This document shows positions 58,844 to 64,000 of a stretch of DNA of 64,000 nucleotides, piece by piece. The translations under genes and the position numbers were made by a program. This DNA comes from RGIG5299 sp045588575 (lineage in GTDB: Bacteria > Bacillota > Clostridia > Oscillospirales > RGIG5299). Location of the stretch: NCBI GenBank assembly GCA_045588575.1, contig JAZNEJ010000018.1, forward strand, positions 21,838 to 85,837, in the 5' to 3' direction. Every line of letters begins with the position of its first letter. The first letter of the stretch is position 1. The notes below the pieces were generated by a model that saw nothing but the letters and a program-made list of their open reading frames with translations, had not been told where the DNA came from and did not search any database.

Positions 58844-59686
58844 ATGTATAAAAAGATAGCCGTTATAGGCGGAGATATGCGACAAATATATTTAGTAGAT
58901 ATGCTTAAAAAAGAAGGATTTGAAGTAAAATTTTACGGATTTGATAAAACGGATAAAAAGGGAGAAAAAAATCTTGATGAAGCGATGCAAGGAGCAGAGG
59001 CTGTTATATTGCCGTTGCCGGTAACTCAAGACGGTATTTATATTAACGCACCGCTTAACGAGAAGAAAATAACCGTTAACGAAATTGCAGAAAAATGCAA
59101 AGACTGCAAGGCGGTTTTTGGAGGAAAAATTCAAGCAATATCAAATAAATTTAATAGCTTAACTGTTGATTATATGAATTGTGAAGATTTAGCAATAAGA
59201 AACGCCGTTCCCACTGCGGAGGGAGCTATAAATATAGTTATTTCTGAATTGCCGATAACTGTATTTAAAATGAAATGTCTTATAACGGGCTACGGCAAAG
59301 TTGCAAAAGCTTTAGCGGTAAGGCTTAAGGCTTTGGGAGCGGAAGTTACCGTTGCCGCAAGAAAAGCATCGGCTCTTGCTGAAATAGAAAACGAGGGCTA
59401 CACACCTCTTTGCTTTAAAAGATTAACGGAAAGCCTTTCGGAATATAACTGTATTTTCAACACCGTGCCCGAAAAGATTTTTTGTCGTCAGGAAATATTG
59501 AACGTAAGGGCAGATGCCCTCATAATAGACCTTGCTTCAAAACCGGGAGGAATAGATTTAGATGAAGCGGCATCGCAAAATAAAAAAGTAATATGGGCAT
59601 TATCTCTTCCCGGTAAAACGGCGCCTAAAACAAGTGGAGAAATAATAGGCAAAACGATAATAAAGATATTGGAGGAAAATGTATGA
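58844..59686 (+). CDS. dpaA: Dipicolinate synthase subunit A
   Basis: 280 residues. With DpaB makes dipicolinic acid from a lysine-pathway intermediate; the product fills the spore core. Seen: the N-terminal DpaA-specific domain with VIGGDMRQIYLVDML, ILPLPVTQDGIYINAP, then a Rossmann NAD-binding region with CLITGYGKVAKALAVRLKALGAEVTVAARK (about residues 143-172) and the family's IDLASKPGGIDLD. ATACGGAGGTATAATTTTT precedes the ATG. Expressed in the mother cell in Bacillus (SigK); a SigK-like box is described separately. Confidence 0.95.
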   Translation: MYKKIAVIGGDMRQIYLVDMLKKEGFEVKFYGFDKTDKKGEKNLDEAMQGAEAVILPLPVTQDGIYINAPLNEKKITVNEIAEKCKDCKAVFGGKIQAISNKFNSLTVDYMNCEDLAIRNAVPTAEGAINIVISELPITVFKMKCLITGYGKVAKALAVRLKALGAEVTVAARKASALAEIENEGYTPLCFKRLTESLSEYNCIFNTVPEKIFCRQEILNVRADALIIDLASKPGGIDLDEAASQNKKVIWALSLPGKTAPKTSGEIIGKTIIKILEENV

Positions 59687-60273
59687 CTAAACGGCGGTTA
59701 GGCTTTTGCATGACAGGCTCATTTTGTACATTCAGAGAAATAATACCGCTTATGGAAACGTTTAAAGAAGATTATGAAATAATGCCGATAATGTCATTTA
59801 ATGCGTATAACATAGATAGTAGGTTTGGTAAACGAAGCGAATTTATAGAAATGGTGGAAAAAATAAGCGGGAATAAAATAATTCATTCAATAGAGGCGGC
59901 GGAACCTATTGGAGCAAAGGGTCTTTGCGATGCAATGATAATAATGCCTTGCACGGGTAATACTGCGGCAAAGCTTGCCAACGGAATAACCGATACCCCC
60001 GTTACAATGGCCGCAAAAGGACATTTGAGGAACGGAAGACCTTTGGTAATAGCAATCTCAACAAACGATGCAATGGCGGCAAACTACAAGAATATAGCGG
60101 TTTTGCAAAACACTAAGAACATATATTTCGTTCCATATTGGCAAGATGATTGCAATAAAAAACCAACCTCTTTGATGGCGGATTTCAGTAAAGCTCTTAA
60201 AACTTTAAAAACGGCTGAAGAGGGAAAACAAATACAACCTGTTTTAATAGAAAAAAAGAGTGCAGTCGATTGA
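59683..60273 (+). CDS. dpaB: Dipicolinate synthase subunit B
   Basis: 196 residues, start overlapping dpaA by four bases. Flavoprotein-fold subunit of the dipicolinate synthase. Seen: GFCMTGSFCTFREIIPLME (FMN-binding loop), DAMIIMPCTGNTAAKLANGITDTPVTMAAKGHLRNGRPLVIAISTNDAMAANYKNI pattern, and FVPYWQDDCNKKPTSL at the C-terminus. Clear SpoVFB homologue. Ends at a terminator shared with the permease gene on the other strand. Confidence 0.95.
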   Translation: MTKRRLGFCMTGSFCTFREIIPLMETFKEDYEIMPIMSFNAYNIDSRFGKRSEFIEMVEKISGNKIIHSIEAAEPIGAKGLCDAMIIMPCTGNTAAKLANGITDTPVTMAAKGHLRNGRPLVIAISTNDAMAANYKNIAVLQNTKNIYFVPYWQDDCNKKPTSLMADFSKALKTLKTAEEGKQIQPVLIEKKSAVD

Positions 60274-60285
60274 CCGCACTCTTTT
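60254..60285. terminator. Bidirectional terminator
   Basis: AAAAGAGTGC / GCACTCTTTT with an inner GTC/GAC pair, overlapping the last dpaB codons and lying before the permease stop on the other strand. Confidence 0.75.
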
Positions 60286-60300
60286 GAATTTTAATTTATC

Positions 60301-61668
60301 TTATTTATTTTTCTTTGCGTTAAGAACAAGATTTACGATGATGCCGAGGATGAGAGAGCAAGCAATTGTGGTGATTTTAACGGGACCGATTGCCATTGAG
60401 AAGCCACCGATGCCGGGAATGAGAATTGCTGCTGCAGTGAAGAGGTTTGCATTATCTTCAAAGTCAACCTTCTGAATCATCTTAAGACCCGAAACAGCAA
60501 TAAAGCCGTAGAGGGTGATGCAAACGCCGCCCATTACGCAACCGGGAATTGAATCGAGGAATGCCATAAGGGGAGAAATGAAAGCAATAACAACTGCCAT
60601 TAAAGCGGTGAGAGTAATTGTTGCAACGGAAGCATTTTTGGTAATAGCAACGCAACCAACGGATTCACCGTAAGTGGTGTTGGGGCAACCGCCGAAGAAT
60701 GCACCCGCCATAGAACCAACGCCGTCGCCGAGAAGAGTTCTGTGGAGACCGGGGTTTTCGAGAAGGTCGCTTTCAATAATGCTTGAAAGGTTTTTGTGGT
60801 CTGCGATGTGTTCAGCAAAAACAACGAAAGCAACGGGAACGTATGCAACTGCAATGGTAGCAACGTAAGTCCAGTTGAATTCGGGAAGACCTTTGAATGC
60901 TTCAAGGAAGGTGAATTTGGGGAAGGAAACGAAGGTTTCTACCGAAACTCCGCCTTCAACGAGCTGAGCAAAGGGAGCAAAATCGATTACTTTAAGAGCA
61001 TCGACGCCTGCAAGGTTACCTATAACGGTGAAGATGAGAGCAACTGCATAACCGCCGAGAATACCGATTATGAAGGGGAAGAGTTTTCCGAGCTTCTTAC
61101 CATAGGTGGAGCAGAGAATAACTATGAAGAAGGTTACAAGGGCGCAAGCAAGAGAAGCCCAAAGAGCGCCGGACATAATGAAGTAGCCGTCGGCATCTGT
61201 GGGACCGTAAGAGAATACGTCTTTAACTGCGGCGCCTGCAAGAGAAAGACCGATAAGAGCAACGGTGGGACCGATAACAACGGGAGGCATGAGTTTGCTA
61301 ATCCATTTAACGCCGGCAAATTTAACGACTGCTGCGATGACAACGTAAACGAGACCTGCAAAAATTGCACCGATTATTAAGCCTAAATAACCGAGCGACA
61401 TTGAAACACCGCCTGCAAAAGCTGCGCACATTGAACCGATGAAGGCGAATGACGAGCCTAAGAAAACGGGGCTTCTGAATTTGGTAAAGAGCTGGTAAAC
61501 AAATGTACCGATACCTGCGCCAAAGAGTGCTGCGGAAGCTGTCATACCGTTACCGACGATTGCGGGAACTGCAATGGTAGCTGCCATGATGGCAAGCAAC
61601 TGCTGGAAAGCAAAACCAATAAATTGCAAGCCTTTGGGTTTGTCCTGAACATTGTAGATGAGCTGCAT
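60301..61668 (-). CDS. Uracil/xanthine permease (NCS2 family)
   Basis: 455 residues, about 14 transmembrane segments (UraA fold). Imports a nucleobase by symport. Seen: FAFQQLLAIMAATIAVPAIVG (N-terminal NCS2 motif), PPVVIGPTVALIGLSLAGAA (strand/helix region of segment 3), VFAEHIADHKNLSSII (segment 8 Glu) and GGCPNTTYGESVGCVAIT (segment 10 motif). Uracil is likely but xanthine is possible. A good promoter and an intrinsic terminator-like hairpin lie in a ~150-base leader, so expression is probably controlled by attenuation. AAGGAGAAAAAACAAAC precedes the ATG. Confidence 0.9.
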   Translation of the reverse strand: MQLIYNVQDKPKGLQFIGFAFQQLLAIMAATIAVPAIVGNGMTASAALFGAGIGTFVYQLFTKFRSPVFLGSSFAFIGSMCAAFAGGVSMSLGYLGLIIGAIFAGLVYVVIAAVVKFAGVKWISKLMPPVVIGPTVALIGLSLAGAAVKDVFSYGPTDADGYFIMSGALWASLACALVTFFIVILCSTYGKKLGKLFPFIIGILGGYAVALIFTVIGNLAGVDALKVIDFAPFAQLVEGGVSVETFVSFPKFTFLEAFKGLPEFNWTYVATIAVAYVPVAFVVFAEHIADHKNLSSIIESDLLENPGLHRTLLGDGVGSMAGAFFGGCPNTTYGESVGCVAITKNASVATITLTALMAVVIAFISPLMAFLDSIPGCVMGGVCITLYGFIAVSGLKMIQKVDFEDNANLFTAAAILIPGIGGFSMAIGPVKITTIACSLILGIIVNLVLNAKKNK

Positions 61669-61727
61669 GTTTGTTTTTTCTCCTTTTTATTTTTTAGTTT
61701 TTTAAAAACTTTTAAAACAAATAAAAA

Positions 61728-61756
61728 AACTTGCTCCGCAAGACAAGGAACAAGTT
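61728..61756 (-). terminator. Leader attenuator hairpin before the permease
   Basis: Minus strand AACTTGTTCC / GGAGCAAGTT, 10-bp stem (one G-U) followed by seven T residues, about 60 bases before the start codon. Upstream CAAGGTTG (on the minus strand, about 61782-61775) can pair with the 5' arm (CAACTTG) as an antiterminator. Candidate PyrR- or nucleotide-responsive attenuator. Confidence 0.65.
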
Positions 61757-61825
61757 GGAAACAGAGCAAAACAAATTCAACCTTGCCGATATCTCGCGCT
61801 TAGAAAAATAACTTTGCTACTCAAT

Positions 61826-61854
61826 ATTATAAAACAAATTGTTAATAAAGTAAA
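61826..61854 (-). promoter_or_regulatory. Sigma-A promoter of the permease leader
   Basis: Minus strand TTTACT (61854-61849), 17-base spacer, TATAAT (61831-61826), about 160 bases before the permease start. Confidence 0.6.
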
Positions 61855-61886
61855 GACATTTTTCGACATTATTTAAACTTTTTTTC

Positions 61887-61916
61887 TTGACAAAACTATT
61901 TAAAATGTAGTAACAT
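61887..61916 (+). promoter_or_regulatory. Probable promoter of the ABC-F gene
   Basis: TTGACA (61887-61892), 18-base spacer, TAACAT (61911-61916), followed by an ~80-base leader with an AAAACAAC / GTTGTTTT inverted repeat (61947-61979). Confidence 0.5.
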
Positions 61917-61999
61917 AATGACGTTAGTATTAAAACCATATAAAGTAAAACAACTTTACATTGCTTATAACGTTGTTTTGGAAGGAGTGTTTAAAGAAA

Positions 62000-63898
62000 A
62001 TGCAGTTTAAAGTTCATAAAGGCGCAGTTGACCTTTCGGGAAAAGAAATTTTAAGCTCTGTTGATATAGAAATAAACGATAACTCCAAAATAGCGGTTGT
62101 AGGTAGAAACGGTTCAGGCAAAACAACTTTACTAAAACTTATTTCGGGAGAATATTCTTTAACGAAAAAGTCCGATGAAAGCTTTCTTTCCGTTTCGGGC
62201 AAGCCTCAAATAGGCGTTTTGTCGCAAATTACATTTGAAGATGAAAATCGTTCCATGATAGAAGAGGTTAGAAGCGCTTATAAAGAAATTTTAGAGCTTA
62301 AAGCAAATATGGAGCAGGCTCAAAAAGAGGTTGAGGAAAATCAAACTCCCGAAAATATAAAGAGATATACTGCTCTTTTAGACCGTTTTACCTTTTTGGG
62401 CGGTTTTTATTTTGAAAAAGAATATGAAAGCGCCATTAAAAAATTCGGCTTTGACGATAACGCAAAACATAGAAAAATAAGTGAATTTTCAGGTGGTCAA
62501 CGCACAAAAATAGCTTTTTTAAAGCTTCTTTTATCTAAACCCGATATTCTTTTACTTGATGAGCCTACAAACCATCTTGATATAGAGGCTATTTTGTGGC
62601 TGGAAAGCTATTTAAAAAGTTATAAAAAAGCGTTTGTAATAGTTTCTCACGATAGGGCTTTTTTAGATAACACGGTAAGCGAGATATATGAAATAGAACG
62701 CGGCAAAACCAAAAAATATGCCGGTAATTACACTAGTTTTATTAAGTTAAAGGCCGAACGATTTGTTGAAGAACAAAAACGCTTTGAAGCGCAGGAAAAA
62801 GAAAAAGAGCGTCTTAATGCAGTTGTTGAGCGTTTTAGATATAAAGCTACAAAAGCGGCGATGGCACAGTCTAAAATAAAGCAAATAGAAAAAATGGATG
62901 AATTTGAAGCGCCCGAAACGGCAGATTTAAAGACTTTTAATATGGTTTTAAAGCCGAAAGATTTGGGCGTTCAAGATATATTAACCGTTAAAAATCTTGA
63001 AATCGGTTACGATAAGGTTCTTTCAATGGTAAATCTTGAAATGAAAAAGGGCGACAGAGTTGGAATAATCGGTTTAAACGGCTTGGGGAAATCAACGTTT
63101 ATAAAAACTTTGGCAGGGAAGATTCCTGCAATTTCGGGAAGCTTTCATTTCGGAGCAAGAACGCAAATAGGCTATTTCGATCAGCAAATGGCGCTTTATT
63201 CCTCTAACAACACCGTTTTAGACGATTATTTAAAGGAATTTCCCAATTCTACTCCTTTTGAGGCAAGAAGCGCTTTGGGAGCGTTTCTTTTTAGCGGTGA
63301 GGACGTTTTTAAAACCGTTGACGTTCTTTCGGGCGGAGAAAGAGTAAGACTTTCGCTTTGCAAAATTTTTAAACGGCATCCTAATTTTTTATTGCTTGAT
63401 GAACCTACAAATCATATGGATATTTTAGGCAAAGAGGCTCTTGAAAAAATTCTTGGAAGCTATGAAGGTACCTTGCTTTTTGTTTCACACGACCGATATT
63501 TTATCTCCAAGCTTTCAAACAGCTTGCTTTCATTTGAAGAAGATGGAGTAAAATATTATCAATACGGCTATTCGGAATATCTTGAAAGAGAGGAAAAACC
63601 AAAAGAAGAAGAAAAAAATGAAAATAAACCAAAGTCTGCAAAAAAGAGCTATACCTCTCCCGGAAAAGAAAAAAGCAGAATGGAAAGAGCTGTTTTAAAA
63701 TCCGAAGAGAAAATAGAAAATCTTGAAAATCAAGCACTTGATATTAAAAACCAATTAAATGACGAAGCTAACGCCAGCGACTACAAAAAGCTTTCGGAGC
63801 TTCAAGAAAAGCTTGTGGAACTGGAAGAGGAGTTAAACGCAGAATTTGAAAATTGGACCGCTCTCAGTGAGAATTATGCGGCTTTAACCGAAAAATAA
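62000..63898 (+). CDS. ABC-F family ATPase (translation factor type)
   Basis: 632 residues from ATG 62000 (GGAAGGAGTG upstream; an earlier in-frame start has no site). Two ABC domains and no transmembrane part: Walker A VGRNGSGKTT and IIGLNGLGKST, signatures FSGGQRTK and LSGGERVR, Walker B DILLLDEPTNHLD and FLLLDEPTNHMD. The linker between domains (KERLNAVVERFRYKATKAAMAQSK) is the P-site tRNA-interacting region. C-terminal coiled-coil of Glu/Lys repeats (about residues 545-632). ABC-F proteins act on the ribosome; resistance or housekeeping type cannot be told. Leader with an inverted repeat lies upstream. Confidence 0.93.
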   Translation: MQFKVHKGAVDLSGKEILSSVDIEINDNSKIAVVGRNGSGKTTLLKLISGEYSLTKKSDESFLSVSGKPQIGVLSQITFEDENRSMIEEVRSAYKEILELKANMEQAQKEVEENQTPENIKRYTALLDRFTFLGGFYFEKEYESAIKKFGFDDNAKHRKISEFSGGQRTKIAFLKLLLSKPDILLLDEPTNHLDIEAILWLESYLKSYKKAFVIVSHDRAFLDNTVSEIYEIERGKTKKYAGNYTSFIKLKAERFVEEQKRFEAQEKEKERLNAVVERFRYKATKAAMAQSKIKQIEKMDEFEAPETADLKTFNMVLKPKDLGVQDILTVKNLEIGYDKVLSMVNLEMKKGDRVGIIGLNGLGKSTFIKTLAGKIPAISGSFHFGARTQIGYFDQQMALYSSNNTVLDDYLKEFPNSTPFEARSALGAFLFSGEDVFKTVDVLSGGERVRLSLCKIFKRHPNFLLLDEPTNHMDILGKEALEKILGSYEGTLLFVSHDRYFISKLSNSLLSFEEDGVKYYQYGYSEYLEREEKPKEEEKNENKPKSAKKSYTSPGKEKSRMERAVLKSEEKIENLENQALDIKNQLNDEANASDYKKLSELQEKLVELEEELNAEFENWTALSENYAALTEK

Positions 63899-63929
63899 AG
63901 AGAAAAAGAAAGATAAAGCTTCGATTATC

Positions 63930-63958
63930 TTGACAAATCTAAAAAAAAATAATATTAT
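63930..63958 (+). promoter_or_regulatory. Promoter-like sequence at the right edge
   Basis: TTGACA (63930-63935), 17-base spacer, TATTAT (63953-63958). It probably drives a gene outside the window. Confidence 0.5.
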
Positions 63959-64000
63959 ATAATATAATCTTTCAATTTATATATTAAAGCTTTTATAACT

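Noticed and set aside
1..64000. Prophage, insertion sequence or integrated element
   Set aside because: No transposase, integrase, terminal repeats or abrupt compositional change was seen; all genes are typical chromosomal Clostridia functions.

Overview
The window reads as a low-GC, strictly anaerobic, spore-forming member of the Clostridia, probably of Oscillospiraceae/Ruminococcaceae type. The basis is AT-rich Firmicutes-style sequence with purine-rich ribosome binding sites and TTGACA/TATAAT promoters, several sporulation genes (yunB, a SPOCS-LysM coat protein with spoIVA, dipicolinate synthase AB), an Rnf complex, a bifurcating-type NAD-linked [FeFe] hydrogenase, type III glutamine synthetase and Bacillus-like paired cysteine desulfurase/tRNA thiolase genes. 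No phage, insertion sequence or CRISPR array was seen, so it looks like ordinary chromosome. The finer taxonomic placement is inference.

Layout. 1-7.3 kb: 3' part of a CCA-adding enzyme gene (minus), then a plus-strand run with a DUF6873-like protein, yunB, ligA, a ydbC-HD-gtrA operon, a sodium/solute symporter and a small membrane protein. 7.3-13.7 kb: the minus-strand rnfCDGEAB operon with a DUF4015 protein as its last gene. 13.8-23.4 kb: a MecA-like adaptor, an alpha/beta hydrolase, a surface 5'-nucleotidase, a minus-strand operon of cysteine desulfurase, thiI, rlmD and a methyltransferase, and a DUF5050 protein. 23.4-25.1 kb: mgtE behind a structured leader. 25.1-33.5 kb: a ten-gene minus-strand hydrogenase operon in which nuoE/hndA is separated from hndBCD by six genes for a sensor-like hydrogenase, two DRTGG proteins, two ATPase-fold proteins and a PHP protein. 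33.6-33.9 kb: a candidate small RNA. 34-37 kb: spore coat genes. 37-39.5 kb: an amino-acid ABC transporter. 39.5-44.2 kb: a CDF transporter, tRNA-Pro, an acetyltransferase and glutamine synthetase III. 44.4-48.7 kb: pduL, rnhA, nifS, nifU, mnmA and a HAD phosphatase. 48.8-52.9 kb: rplS, lepB, rbgA, an rnhB-yraN fusion and a dipeptidase. 52.9-60.3 kb: thrC, a DUF1540 micro-gene, a phosphoesterase, tig-clpP-clpX and dpaAB. 60.3-64 kb: a uracil/xanthine permease behind an attenuator, and an ABC-F ATPase.

How it fits together. Hydrogenase and Rnf are the two redox hubs of a fermentative anaerobe: the hydrogenase couples NADH and reduced ferredoxin to H2, and Rnf couples ferredoxin:NAD+ electron flow to an ion gradient. 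The six genes inside the hydrogenase operon look like a redox or H2-sensing regulatory module. Two separate cysteine desulfurases feed two tRNA thiolation pathways (ThiI for s4U, MnmA for s2U). Sporulation genes are scattered among housekeeping operons.

Most worth a second look: the promoter-to-terminator transcription unit at 33.6-33.9 kb with three copies of a GAGTCCAA motif; the sensor-like hydrogenase module; the leader before mgtE with an embedded micro-ORF; and several 5' hairpins that could act as attenuators or hide ribosome binding sites.
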